Shown: positions 8,681 through 17,599 of the stretch, piece by piece
Layout: every line of letters begins with the position of its first letter
Numbering within the stretch: position 1 is the first letter of the stretch
Source of the DNA: Actinomadura rifamycini DSM 43936
GTDB taxonomy: Bacteria; Actinomycetota; Actinomycetes; Streptosporangiales; Streptosporangiaceae
NCBI RefSeq assembly: GCF_000425065.1
Contig: NZ_AULB01000021.1
Span: 1 to 64,000, forward strand
Direction of reading: 5' to 3'
DNA: 64,000 bases
Notes under the pieces: generated by a model
Databases searched by the model: none
The model's input: the letters and a program-made list of their open reading frames with translations, nothing else
Told to the model about the DNA's origin: nothing
Made by a program: the position numbers and the translations under genes

Positions 8681-10485
8681 CGGGCACCTCGTTCCGGATC
8701 GGCCAGCGGAAGGTCGAGCGTCTGCGGCGCGGACGGCAGCAGGCCGAGGCCCGCACCGAGCCGCGTCGTGTCGGTGTCGTCGAGATCATGCCGGAGGAGC
8801 GCGCCGAGCTCCGCCCACGCCCGGTGGTCCGGGTCGGGGGCGCGGGCCGCGTCCACGACGGCCGCGCACTCCACCCCCGCGCGGACGAGCCCGCCGAGCG
8901 CCGTCCGCCAGGACAGCTCGAACTGGCACGGCAGCACGTCGTCGTCGCCCTGCACCGCCGGGTGCGGGGGGCGGGCGCCGACCGTGAGCAGGACGGTCCG
9001 GGCCGCGCGCGCCGCCGGGGGCGGGAGCCGGCCGGCGACCTCGTGCAGGACGTCCTCGACGGGCGCGGCCTCCGGGTAGGCGACCGGCGACGCCCGCAGG
9101 CCCGACAGGGCCCGGAGGGCTTCGGCGGGCGCGGCGAGCCAGGCGCCGGACACGGTCTTGCGGCGCTCCCGGCCGCGCCCGTAGGCGTGGTCGCCGTAGC
9201 CGAACACCGCCGCCCGGACCAGGCCCGGCCGGGGGCGGGACCCGTAGCGGAGGTCGAGTTCGGCCAGCAGGTCGCGCAGGAGGGCGAGGCGCCGCGCGAC
9301 GGCGGCGCCCGGGCCGCCCAGCTCCACCGCGCAGATCAGGTCGACCGGTTCGGTGAGGATTTCCAGCCTGTCGGGCACCCCGGCGAGCAGGTCGGGGAGC
9401 CGGGCGGTGACGGGGCTCAGCGGGCCGGGGGCGGTGAACCGGACGGCGCCCGGTCCGTCCAGGACGGCCCGCACGTCGGTACGTCCGGCGGCGGGCAGCT
9501 TCGCGGCGCCCGCGGTGAGGACGGTCCAGCCGTCCGGGGCGGCGGCGACGGCCGCGAGGACGGTCGAGTCGGCGTCCCCGGGCGGACGGGCGAGCGGCAC
9601 CGCGCTCTCCGCGCCCGCCCGGCTCCCCGCCGGGAACAGCGGGAGCAGCCGCGGGCGGAGGCGGCGGGTGCCCGGCTCGACGCCCACCGCGAGGAGGCCG
9701 ATGTCGTGGGGGGACGGGAGGGCGGCGAGGAGCGGGGCCAGCAGGTCCGACACCGTCCGGGACCCGGCGGGGACGACCCGGGCGCGGCCGTTGGCGCGCC
9801 GCAGGATCCGCACCGTCCGGTCCGGGACGGGCCAGCCGATGTCGCGGTGCACGAGCAGGACGTCGTCGCCCGGGTCGCCGAGCCGCGCCGGGAGCGCCTC
9901 CCGCAGCGCCCGCCACAGCATGTCGCGGTCGACGTCCGCGAGGCCGCCCGCGAGCTGGAAGCGCCGCTCGTCCGGGTCCCGCGACAGCATCGGCAGCGCC
10001 GCCTCCCAGGCCAGCGCGGTGTCCGCCGCCGGGGGCACGCGCGGGACGCCGAGCGCGTCCGGCTCGATCCGGACGACCGTCAGCCCGACGTCCGCGCCGA
10101 CCTCGGCGACGACCAGGGCGCGCCCCCGGCGCGGCGGCTCCAGCGCGGCCGCGAGCTGCGCCGCCAGGGCGTCGTCCGACACCGGCGGCGCCGCCGCGAT
10201 CCGGGCCGCCTCCGCCCACTCCCGCTCGGTCGGCTCCCCGCCCCGCACGAACGGCGCCGCGGACCGCCCGGCGCGGACCGCCGCCCGCAGGTCCCGTTCG
10301 CGGCGCGCCGCGGCGAGGCGCGCCTCGAAGTCGCGGACGTCGCCGGCGCCGGGCGCCCCGAGCCGCCACCCGCCGTGCAGCGGCCACCGGCACTCGGCGC
10401 ACAGCGTCTCCTCGTGCGCGATCGGGCACCCGCAGACCGGGCACCCCGGCCGCCCCCGCGCCTCCGCCGGCCGGTCAGCACGCAT
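8677..10485 (-). CDS. Zinc-ribbon protein of unknown function
   Basis: This 602-residue protein has an N-terminal zinc ribbon (Cys15, Cys18, Cys29, Cys32; CPVC...CAEC), followed by charged helix and then about 450 residues of alternating short strands and helices. C-terminal stretches such as RTVLLTVGARPPHP and GVECAAVVDAAR resemble the core strands of a vWA-like Rossmann fold, but no clean metal-ion-dependent adhesion motif (DxSxS) is visible. The start at 10485 lies inside the end of the AAA+ gene (11-base overlap). It is probably a structural or sensor subunit that works with the GTPase immediately downstream. I do not recognise a named family. Confidence 0.7.
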   Translation of the reverse strand: MRADRPAEARGRPGCPVCGCPIAHEETLCAECRWPLHGGWRLGAPGAGDVRDFEARLAAARRERDLRAAVRAGRSAAPFVRGGEPTEREWAEAARIAAAPPVSDDALAAQLAAALEPPRRGRALVVAEVGADVGLTVVRIEPDALGVPRVPPAADTALAWEAALPMLSRDPDERRFQLAGGLADVDRDMLWRALREALPARLGDPGDDVLLVHRDIGWPVPDRTVRILRRANGRARVVPAGSRTVSDLLAPLLAALPSPHDIGLLAVGVEPGTRRLRPRLLPLFPAGSRAGAESAVPLARPPGDADSTVLAAVAAAPDGWTVLTAGAAKLPAAGRTDVRAVLDGPGAVRFTAPGPLSPVTARLPDLLAGVPDRLEILTEPVDLICAVELGGPGAAVARRLALLRDLLAELDLRYGSRPRPGLVRAAVFGYGDHAYGRGRERRKTVSGAWLAAPAEALRALSGLRASPVAYPEAAPVEDVLHEVAGRLPPPAARAARTVLLTVGARPPHPAVQGDDDVLPCQFELSWRTALGGLVRAGVECAAVVDAARAPDPDHRAWAELGALLRHDLDDTDTTRLGAGLGLLPSAPQTLDLPLADPERGAR

Positions 10486-13012
10486 CGGGCACGTCCTCGG
10501 GGAGGAAGGTGTCCACGTCGGCGTCGTGCGCGTCGGCGGTGCGGGCCGCGAGCCGCGCCTCCATCGCGGGCAGCAGCCGCTCCCGGACGGCCCGCGCGTT
10601 GCCGAAGTCGCCCGGGCTGGCGCGGCGCTCCGCGGCGAGCCACGCCATCGCCCGCACCCGGGTCGCGGACGGGACGCGGTACCCCTCGTCCGACGCCATC
10701 GCGTCCAGGATCCGCACCAGCTCCTCCGGGGAGTAGTCGGGGAACTCGACCTCCTGCGTGAACCGGGACCGCAGACCGGTGTTCGCCGCCAGGAACCCCC
10801 GCATCTCGCCCGGGTACCCGGCGGCGATCACCGTGAGGCGGCCGCGCAGGTTCTCCATCTCCTGCGTCAGCGTGTCGAGCGCCTCGCGGCCGAAGTCGCG
10901 GCCGTCGTCGCCGCGCGCCAGCGCGTACGCCTCGTCGACGAACAGCACGCCGTCCAGCGCCTCCTGGACCTTCTCGCGCGTCCGCGGCGCGGTGTGCCCG
11001 ATGTACTGCCCGACGAGGTCGGCGCGGCCCGTCTCCACCACGTGCCCCTTCGCGAGCAGCCCGAGGTCGCGGAAGATGCTCCCGATGAGCCGCGCCACGG
11101 TCGTCTTGCCCGTGCCCGGCGGGCCGAGGAACAGCAGGTGCGGCGCGACCACCTCGCCCTTCCCGCGCCGCTGCTTCAACCGGATCTGCTGGACCAGCGA
11201 CCGGACCGTCCGCTTCACCGGGACGAGCCCCACCATCGCGTCCAGCTCGGCGAGCAGCGCCTCCAGGCGGGGGACGTCCGGGCGCAGGTGCGTCCGGAGC
11301 CGCTCGGGCAGGTCGGCGGACTCCAGCGGGCGGTCCACGGCGGCGCGCGTCCGGACCGCCCACCGGCGCTTCAGCTCGTCGGCCAGGTTGCGCATCTCGC
11401 CCGCGTTGCCGAATCCGGGGCCGCGCGTGCGGTGCATCCCCTCGACCGCGCGGCGGACGTCGGCGTCGAACCCGTCCGTCCAGTCCAGGCCCTGTTCGCG
11501 CAGCCGCCCGAGGACGATCCCGGCGAGCGTCGCCGCGTCGTAGTCGGGGAACGTGATGATGTTCGCCTCGGGGAAGCGGCGGCGCAGGCCGGGGTTCGCG
11601 TCGAGGAACTCCGCCATCCGGTCCGGGTAGCCGGCGGCGATCACGACGAGCCGGTCGCGGTCGTTCTCCATCCGGGTCAGCAGCGTGCCGATCGCCTCCC
11701 CGCCGAACCCGTCGCGCTGGTCGGCCAGCTCGTACGCCTCGTCGATGAACAGGACGCCGTCGAGCGCGCTGTCGATGACGGCGCCGGTCTTCTGCTTCGT
11801 CTCGCCCACGAACTGCCCGACGAGCGCCGCCGCGCTCGCCTCCACGAGCTGCCCGCGCCGCAGCACCCCCAGCTCCCGGTACATCTCGCCGACCAGCCGC
11901 GCCACCGTCGTCTTGCCCGTCCCCGGATTCCCCGCGAACACCAGGTGGTGCGCGGCGGGCTCGGCGGCGCCGCGGCCCTGCTCCCGCATCCGCGCCTCCG
12001 CCTCGATCAGCAGCCGCATCTCGGCGAGGCGCTCCTTGACGGCGTCCAGCCCAGCGAGCGCGTCGAGCCGCCGCCACACGTCGCCGCCGCGCCCGGCGGC
12101 GGACACGATCCAGCCGCGCTCGCGCAGCACCGCCGCGTCCAGCGGGACGCCGTCGGCGGCGAGCCGCCGCAGCCGCCGCTCCCACACCCGCACCGGCTCC
12201 CCGGCCGCCGCCATGGCCCGCACGACCTGCCCGAGCCCGGCCCAGTCCCCGATCCGCAGCCGGCCCCCGCCGCCGGTCAGGCGGACCGCGTGGACGAGGC
12301 GGGCGAGTTCCGTCTCGTCCGGTTCGCCGACCCGTCCGGGACGGTCGCCGCGGGCCGCGAGGCGCCGGATGTTCTCCTCCAGCGTCGGGAACCGCCGGAG
12401 GTCGCGGACGAACTCGCGCAGTTCGTCCAGCGACGCCCGCCCCGACACCAGCACGCACTTGTTCTGCGCGCTGCCCCGGTAGGCGACCCATTCGGCGAAC
12501 ACCGTGGCCAGGGCGCGGCCCGCGCCGGTGTGGCTCAGCACCTCCTCCGCGTGCAGCACCACGACCGCCGTGCGGACGGCGTCCTGCCGCATGAGGTGGT
12601 CGAGGGTCATGACGGCGTGCGCGTCCGTCATCCCGGACGGCGCGGACGGCGCGGACGGCGCGTCCGGTTCGGGCGCCGCGTCCGTGACCACGCGGTCGCC
12701 GAGCGGCCCGGCGAACCCGGGACGCATCCGGCGCTTCCCCCGCGCGCCCGCGGCACCGCCGTCCCCCGGACGGGCGAGGCGGCGCGACTCGGCGTCGCGG
12801 AAGTAGAGCTTGCGCTGCAGCGAGTAGAAGACGATCCGCTCGTATCCGGCCGCGTGCAGGGCCTCCCACAGGGCGATCTCGATGCCGTACGCGCGGTGGG
12901 CCTCGTCGACGAACGCGTCGTCCGCGCAGGGGCCGTGCACGATCGTCACCGGGTCGCCGTCCGCCGCCGTCCCGCGCAGCGCGGCGAGCCGTTCGCCGGG
13001 CGCCGCGCTCAC
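10475..13012 (-). CDS. Tandem AAA+ ATPase of CbbX/EccA (SpoVK) type
   Basis: The 845-residue protein carries two AAA+ modules of the CbxX/CfqX class. The first Walker A is GNPGTGKTT (about residue 360) with Walker B VLFIDEAYEL; the second is GPPGTGKTT (about 632) with VLFVDEAYAL. Both have the class-specific IAAGYP sensor strand and an arginine-rich FRRRF/LRSRF region. The first 130 residues (with GYERIVFYSLQRKLYF) and a helical segment up to 300 are extra N-terminal domains. The GTG start at 13012 is chosen because it overlaps the upstream stop (GTGA) and the sequence from VSAAPGERLAAL onward is clearly conserved-looking; a frame extension further upstream is not coding-like. CbbX remodels Rubisco and EccA works in type VII secretion; here it likely remodels a partner encoded in the operon. 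Confidence 0.88.
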   Translation of the reverse strand: MSAAPGERLAALRGTAADGDPVTIVHGPCADDAFVDEAHRAYGIEIALWEALHAAGYERIVFYSLQRKLYFRDAESRRLARPGDGGAAGARGKRRMRPGFAGPLGDRVVTDAAPEPDAPSAPSAPSGMTDAHAVMTLDHLMRQDAVRTAVVVLHAEEVLSHTGAGRALATVFAEWVAYRGSAQNKCVLVSGRASLDELREFVRDLRRFPTLEENIRRLAARGDRPGRVGEPDETELARLVHAVRLTGGGGRLRIGDWAGLGQVVRAMAAAGEPVRVWERRLRRLAADGVPLDAAVLRERGWIVSAAGRGGDVWRRLDALAGLDAVKERLAEMRLLIEAEARMREQGRGAAEPAAHHLVFAGNPGTGKTTVARLVGEMYRELGVLRRGQLVEASAAALVGQFVGETKQKTGAVIDSALDGVLFIDEAYELADQRDGFGGEAIGTLLTRMENDRDRLVVIAAGYPDRMAEFLDANPGLRRRFPEANIITFPDYDAATLAGIVLGRLREQGLDWTDGFDADVRRAVEGMHRTRGPGFGNAGEMRNLADELKRRWAVRTRAAVDRPLESADLPERLRTHLRPDVPRLEALLAELDAMVGLVPVKRTVRSLVQQIRLKQRRGKGEVVAPHLLFLGPPGTGKTTVARLIGSIFRDLGLLAKGHVVETGRADLVGQYIGHTAPRTREKVQEALDGVLFVDEAYALARGDDGRDFGREALDTLTQEMENLRGRLTVIAAGYPGEMRGFLAANTGLRSRFTQEVEFPDYSPEELVRILDAMASDEGYRVPSATRVRAMAWLAAERRASPGDFGNARAVRERLLPAMEARLAARTADAHDADVDTFLPEDVPDAC

Positions 13013-14409
13013 CGCCGCCCGTCCGTGCGGGAACGCTCCGCCTCGGCGGCGCCGCCGGCGCGGGCGGTGAGGCCGTCGGCGCGGACGGCGTCGAAGTCGG
13101 CGAGGGCCGGGTCGGGGCGGGACGCGTCGGCCGCGGGGTCGCCGACCGGCAGCCCCCGCTCGCGCAGCCCCGTGGCGATCTCCCGCGCGCGCTCCGCCAG
13201 CTCCTCCTCCGAGGCGGTGTCGCGGTCGAACGACAGGATCCGGACCGACAGCTCCCCCGGCCCGCCGTCGTCGTCGGCGTGCGCGACCTCGATGACGATC
13301 TCGTTGTCGTTGAGGTGCCGCAGTTTGCTGTAGAACGCGGCGCGCTCGTCGTCGCCCGCGTACGTGTTCTCCGCCCAGGCGAACCCGGTGGCCTCCTCGA
13401 CGGCGTCCACGACCTGCTCGGCGACGTTCACCCGGGCCTGCGACGCCAGCAGCGCGGCGGACGCGCGCACCACGACCGCGTCGAGGCGGCGCTCCAGCTC
13501 CGGCGCCTCCCGCCGGACGACCTCGCGCAGCTCGTCCGTCCCGGGCGGCTCGCCGGTGTCGCGCAGCGCCTCCGCGCGGGCCTCGATCTCCGCGCCGAGG
13601 CGGGACAGGTCGCCCTCCGACCAGTGGTCCACGTCGAACGTGACACCGTCGAGGAGTTCGCCGGCCGCGCCCGGCGCGGGAAGCGTCGCCGCGAACCTGA
13701 CCCGTTCGGCGGCGATCGTCAGGGCGTCCAGCGCCGCCACCCGGGCCGCCTGCCACTCCTGCTCCAGCAGCACCAGCTCCGCGCGCAGGTCGGACAGGTC
13801 GAGGAACGTCTCCTGGAGCAGGCTCAGCGACTCGCCCGCGAGCCCGCCCGCGACGTTCGCCTCGGCCGTCGACAGCCGCCGGTCCAGCGCGTCGAGCCGG
13901 CCGGGCGCGAACCGCTCGTGGGGCAGCTCGGCGCGGATCACGTCCCGCATCAGCCGCGCGTCGTCGAGGACTTGCCGCGCGGCCGCCGCGGCGCGGTCGC
14001 GGTCGGCGCGCAGCTCCTCCAGGCCGCGGGCCAGCTCGGCGTTCTGCGCGCGCCGCTCCGCCCGCTCCGCCGCGACGGCCGCGCGGACGCTCTCGGCCTG
14101 CTCGGCGCGCAGGTCCGCGACGGCCTCGGCCATCCGGCCGCGCATCCGGTCGGCGTGCTCGCGGAGCCGCCGCGCCGTCCGCCGCTCGGCCTCCTTCGCC
14201 TGCTCGCTCAGCCCGCCGAGCGCCGCCTCCACCCGCTCCTGGCGGCCGGCGACCTCCCCGAACGCCCGGTCCAGCTCGGCCCGATGCTCCCGCCGGACGG
14301 CGTCCAGCAGTTGCGGCACGTCCCGCCGGACGGCGTTCAGCCGGGCCGCCGCCCGGTTCGCCTCGCGCCACGCCCGCTCGTCCACCGTGATCCGCTTCGC
14401 ACCGCTCAC
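13009..14409 (-). CDS. Long coiled-coil protein
   Basis: The 466-residue product is dominated by coiled coil (about residues 10-330; repeated E/R/A/L heptads, only short breaks), then a compact alpha/beta C-terminal domain containing GFAWAENTYAGDDERAAFY and NDNEIVIEVAH. It has no signal or transmembrane segment. The start codon is GTG (14407-14409), overlapping the stop of the radical SAM gene by GTGA. The compact tail could be the specific binding module and the coiled coil a spacer. No established family is recognised. It is the second gene of the operon. Confidence 0.75.
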   Translation of the reverse strand: MSGAKRITVDERAWREANRAAARLNAVRRDVPQLLDAVRREHRAELDRAFGEVAGRQERVEAALGGLSEQAKEAERRTARRLREHADRMRGRMAEAVADLRAEQAESVRAAVAAERAERRAQNAELARGLEELRADRDRAAAAARQVLDDARLMRDVIRAELPHERFAPGRLDALDRRLSTAEANVAGGLAGESLSLLQETFLDLSDLRAELVLLEQEWQAARVAALDALTIAAERVRFAATLPAPGAAGELLDGVTFDVDHWSEGDLSRLGAEIEARAEALRDTGEPPGTDELREVVRREAPELERRLDAVVVRASAALLASQARVNVAEQVVDAVEEATGFAWAENTYAGDDERAAFYSKLRHLNDNEIVIEVAHADDDGGPGELSVRILSFDRDTASEEELAERAREIATGLRERGLPVGDPAADASRPDPALADFDAVRADGLTARAGGAAEAERSRTDGRR

Positions 14410-15128
14410 CGCGCGCTCCTCTCCCCGCCGTCGCACCGCCCGGACGGCCCGGCCCACTCGGATGTGACGCCGGACGCGGCCGGGGTGTTCACCGCTCGTG
14501 CGGGCGGCGCGACGCCCGGTGGGTCCGGGTCCGGGTACGCCGCCGCGATCGCCCTGCTCGGCACCCCCACGTACAGGGCCGCGCGGTCGCGGACGCGCAC
14601 CTCGACGCGGCGCGGGCCGTCCGCGAGCGCCGCCGCGTGCTCCCGCAGCCGCCCGGTCAGGTGGTGGACGCGCTGGTTCGCGCTGCCGCGCAGCCCCCGG
14701 TCGTCGTTGCGGCCCGCGACGTACAGGCCGTCGATCAGCACGTCGGCCGCCGCGAGCAGCTCCGCCACGCCCGGCCCGGGCGGGCGGTCGCGCAGCCGCT
14801 CCAGCCGGTACCCGGTGAAGCAGATCAGCGTCAGGTCCGGGCGGACGGCGCGGGCCGCCCGGACGGCCTCGGCCAGCCCGGCCGCCTGCGCCATCGGCTC
14901 GCCGCCGGAGAACGTCAGCCCGGTCACCGCCGGGTCGGCGAGCAGCTCCGCCGCCAGGTCCGCGGGGGACACCCGCCGGGCCGGACGGTCCGGGATCCAC
15001 TCGGGGGCCAGGCAGCCCGGGCAGCGGAACGGGCAGCCCTGCACCCAGACCGCCGACCGCGTGCCGGGCCCGAGCGCGCGGGTGCCCACGCACGTCTCCG
15101 CGACGTTGAGCGGCTGGTGAGGGGGCAT
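14406..15128 (-). CDS. Radical SAM activase-like protein (4Fe-4S single cluster family)
   Basis: The 240-residue protein has the radical SAM cluster motif C-P-F-R-C-P-G-C (Cys32, Cys36, Cys39; CX3CX2C) and the SAM-binding SGGEPM (74-79). Length and the N-terminal Thr-Arg-Ala-Leu-Gly-Pro-Gly-Thr-Arg-Ser-Ala-Val-Trp-Val-Gln-Gly lead-in are like anaerobic ribonucleotide reductase activating protein (NrdG) and other glycyl-radical activases. No NrdD or glycyl-radical enzyme is encoded in the window, so the name nrdG is not justified. The start at 15128 (MPPHQPLNVAE) matches the family N-terminus. This is the first gene of the eight-gene operon. It may modify one of the operon proteins or make a small radical-derived product. 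Confidence 0.8.
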   Translation of the reverse strand: MPPHQPLNVAETCVGTRALGPGTRSAVWVQGCPFRCPGCLAPEWIPDRPARRVSPADLAAELLADPAVTGLTFSGGEPMAQAAGLAEAVRAARAVRPDLTLICFTGYRLERLRDRPPGPGVAELLAAADVLIDGLYVAGRNDDRGLRGSANQRVHHLTGRLREHAAALADGPRRVEVRVRDRAALYVGVPSRAIAAAYPDPDPPGVAPPARAVNTPAASGVTSEWAGPSGRCDGGERSAR

Positions 15129-15296
15129 GGGCGACCGTCCGGTGAGGGGCGACCGGATGACGAGCAACCGGAAGGGGCCGTTCGGGGGAAAGACGCGGAT
15201 CAGGACCTGTGGCCGGATTGTACGGGAGCGCCGGATGGCTTCTTCATGGCACAGGACACAGAACTCCGATCGCCGGTCGGATATTTTCAAGCCCGA

Positions 15297-15312
15297 TGTC
15301 CGAATGCGGACA
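15297..15312. promoter_or_regulatory. Inverted repeat in the region upstream of the operon
   Basis: TGTCCG (15297-15302) and CGGACA (15307-15312) form a perfect 6-bp inverted repeat with a four-base spacer, about 170 bases before the first gene of the minus-strand operon. The stretch 15129-15456 is otherwise gene-free and locally less GC-rich (GGATATTTTCAAG at about 15289), as expected of a promoter region. The bound factor is unknown. Confidence 0.3.
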
Positions 15313-15456
15313 CCTTAACGCAATGTGATCAACGCGGCACGGGCTTGTCGCGATTGGCACGCTATTCTGCCCCCCTGACCCTCTGGCCCCCGCAGCCGGT
15401 CGTCACCGACTCTCCTCGTCGCCCCCTCGTCCGAATGAAGAGGAACGGCCCCGACA

Positions 15457-15770
15457 TGATCCCCGCCCCAGAGGATCCCCCGCGCCCGCCGACGCCCCGC
15501 GCCCCGCGCATCGCGGACGGACGCGCGCCGCGCGCCGCGCTCGGCCGGGCCGCGTTCGACCGCCGGGACACCGCCCTGCGGGGCGTCCTGCGCGCCCTGC
15601 GGGCCCGCGCCGGCCGCGTCACGGCCGGCCTGTCCGCGCGGCGGCCGCAGCCGCCGCGCGTCCCGTCCCCACCCGGCGGGCCCCGGCCGTCCCCGCCCGT
15701 CCCGGCGACGCCTTTCCTCCGTTCGGGCATCGCTCCGAACGTCTCCGAAAGGGCCGTGCATGACCGATAA
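15457..15770 (+). CDS. Possible small Pro/Arg-rich protein
   Basis: An open frame of 104 residues (MIPAPEDPP to the TAA at 15768-15770), very rich in Pro, Arg and Ala, overlaps the start of the DUF4407 gene by 11 bases in another frame. Third codon positions are almost all G or C over the first two thirds, as in real genes here, but the last 20 codons are not. There is a weak GAAGAGGAA at 15436-15444. No family is recognised. It may be a real short basic protein or fortuitous. Confidence 0.3.
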
Positions 15771-17223
15771 CCGGCAGAAAGCCCGTTTCAGCGTGCTGAT
15801 CTGGCTGTCCGGCGCACAACCCGAAATCCTCCGGCAGTGCCCCACGGAACGCGCCAAGTACCAGGGCATCGGCGCCGCGGTGCTGATCACCGCCGGAATG
15901 GCCGCGGTGTCGATGGCGTTCGCGCTGTCCATGGCGGTCAAGGCGCCGCTGCCCGTCGCGCTCGTGTTCGCGGCGCTGTGGGGCGTCGCGATCATGCTGC
16001 TGGACCGCTGGCTCGTCACCACGATCCAGCGGCAGGAGCGCAAGCGCCACGCGTTCTACCTCGCCGCGCCGCGCGTCCTGTTCGCCCTGCTCATCGGCTT
16101 CGTGATCTCCACCCCGCTGGTCCTGCAGATCTTCAAGCCGGAGATCGACGTCGAGTTGCAGCGGATGAAGGCGTCCGCCGCCGACAGCAACGCCCGGGCG
16201 GCCGAGTCCGGCGACCTCGGCAAGCGCATCGCCGAACTCGACGCCGAGGCCAAGCGGCTGGAGGGCGTCATCGCCAGCGGCGGCGACGCCGGCACCGATG
16301 TGAACAGCGACCCCACCATCGCCGGCCTGCGCAAGCAGGAGGCGGCCGCGCTGAAGCGCGTCACCGAGGCCCGCGAGGAGCTCATGTGCGAGCTGAGCGG
16401 GCGCGGCGAGTGCCAGGCGGGCGACGGGCCGCTCGCGGAGCAGCGCAAACGGCAGCTCGCCGACGCGGAGGAGCAGCTCGCGACCGTCCGCCGGCAGATC
16501 ACCGAACGGCAGGAGGCGCTGAAGCGGCAGGGCGCGACGGCCCGCGAGGAGAACGTCGCCGCCGCGAAGGAGCGGCTGCCGCGCGTCCGCGCGCAGCTCT
16601 CCGCCGCGCAGGAGCAGCGCGACGCCCTCGACAGGGGGTTCGCGTCCACCAACGCCGAGTCCGACGGGCTACTGCTGCGGCTCAAGGCCCTCAACCAGCT
16701 CACCGAGGACGACGGGACGCTCGCCGCCGCGCACCTCCTGCTGTTCCTGCTGTTCACGTCGATCGAATGCCTGCCGATCTTCGTGAAGCTGCTCCTCGTG
16801 CTCGTCCCCAAGCGGAGCCTGTACGAGGAGATCCTGGAGATCGAGGAGCGGCGGCGGATGCGGGTCGCGGCGGAGACGGCGCGCCGCGAGCAGAACGCGC
16901 AGATCCTCGCGGCGGAGGACATCATCTCCCAGGCCCGGCTGCTGCGCGAGGCCCGCGACGCCGCGATCCCCCGCATGGTGGAGCAGACCGTCCGCGTGGA
17001 GATGGAGGTCGCCGAGGCCGTCCTCACCGAGTGGCGGAACCGGGAGATGCGCAACGTCCCCGGCAACCTCGACACCTACATCGCCGCGGACGCGTTCCCG
17101 CACGCCGACGTCCGCCCCTACCCGGCGCAGAACGGCAACGGCCGGCCCCCGTCGGGCCCGCCCCCGGCAGGACGGGGCCCCGCCGGGCCTCCCCCTACCG
17201 GACCAGGGGGGTCTCAGGGGTGA
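15760..17223 (+). CDS. DUF4407 membrane/coiled-coil protein
   Basis: The 487-residue protein has three N-terminal membrane segments (about 37-60, 64-81, 104-124), a long extramembrane coiled coil (about 130-305, containing two cysteines in CELSGRGEC), a further hydrophobic segment (about 325-352; HLLLFLLF), another coiled coil and a Pro/Gly-rich tail. This order is that of the DUF4407 family, which is of unknown function. GAAAGG (15747-15752) precedes the ATG by seven bases, supporting the start. It is divergent from the GTPase/AAA operon, with about 630 bases between the two known genes, so shared regulation is possible. The Pro-rich tail suggests protein-protein contacts in the cytoplasm. 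Confidence 0.85.
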   Translation: MTDNRQKARFSVLIWLSGAQPEILRQCPTERAKYQGIGAAVLITAGMAAVSMAFALSMAVKAPLPVALVFAALWGVAIMLLDRWLVTTIQRQERKRHAFYLAAPRVLFALLIGFVISTPLVLQIFKPEIDVELQRMKASAADSNARAAESGDLGKRIAELDAEAKRLEGVIASGGDAGTDVNSDPTIAGLRKQEAAALKRVTEAREELMCELSGRGECQAGDGPLAEQRKRQLADAEEQLATVRRQITERQEALKRQGATAREENVAAAKERLPRVRAQLSAAQEQRDALDRGFASTNAESDGLLLRLKALNQLTEDDGTLAAAHLLLFLLFTSIECLPIFVKLLLVLVPKRSLYEEILEIEERRRMRVAAETARREQNAQILAAEDIISQARLLREARDAAIPRMVEQTVRVEMEVAEAVLTEWRNREMRNVPGNLDTYIAADAFPHADVRPYPAQNGNGRPPSGPPPAGRGPAGPPPTGPGGSQG

Positions 17224-17281
17224 ATCAGGGCGAATCCCGGATGTCAGGCACGGCCTCGGCGGGCATGCTCAAGGTATGGAC

Positions 17282-17599
17282 ATGGAGAAGACCACCGCAA
17301 GCAAGTCGCTGAGACGCGTCCACGAGGGGCGCCTGGTCGCGGGCGTCTGCGCGGGCACCGGACGGTTCCTCGGCGTGGACCCCAACATCGTCAGGCTCGG
17401 CCTCGCCGTCTTCACGCTGTTCGGCGGCGCCGGCATCGCCCTCTACGTGATCGGCTGGCTGCTGATGCCCGACGAGGGCGCGCCGAAGTCGATCGCCGAG
17501 GACCTCGCGAAGAAGGCCGGCGACTCCCCGGCGTTCCAGGACGCCTTCCAGAAGGCGAAGGACGCCGTGAACAGCAAGCGGGACAAGACCTCCGTCTAG
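17282..17599 (+). CDS. PspC domain protein
   Basis: The 105-residue protein contains a PspC domain: LRRVHEGRLVAGVCAGTGRFLGVDPNIVRL, given here by its landmarks R-x3-G-x-L-x-A-G-V-C-A-G and LGVDPNIVR, followed by a single hydrophobic helix (LFGGAGIALYVIGWLLMP) and a short basic cytoplasmic tail. PspC domains anchor stress-response proteins at the membrane. An upstream in-frame ATG at 17276 is possible, but AAGG (17271-17274) is only one base from it and seven bases from the ATG at 17282, so the latter is preferred. The stop codon overlaps the stop of the convergent MFS gene. Confidence 0.9.
   Translation: MEKTTASKSLRRVHEGRLVAGVCAGTGRFLGVDPNIVRLGLAVFTLFGGAGIALYVIGWLLMPDEGAPKSIAEDLAKKAGDSPAFQDAFQKAKDAVNSKRDKTSV

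Noticed and set aside
9353..13333. Plus-strand open frame of 1326 codons across the zinc-ribbon and AAA+ genes
   Set aside because: It is antisense to proteins with clear Walker motifs and zinc ribbon; its own product is Arg/Ser/Pro low complexity.
14406..15128. Naming the radical SAM gene nrdG
   Set aside because: No nrdD is encoded nearby and the operon context points to another role.
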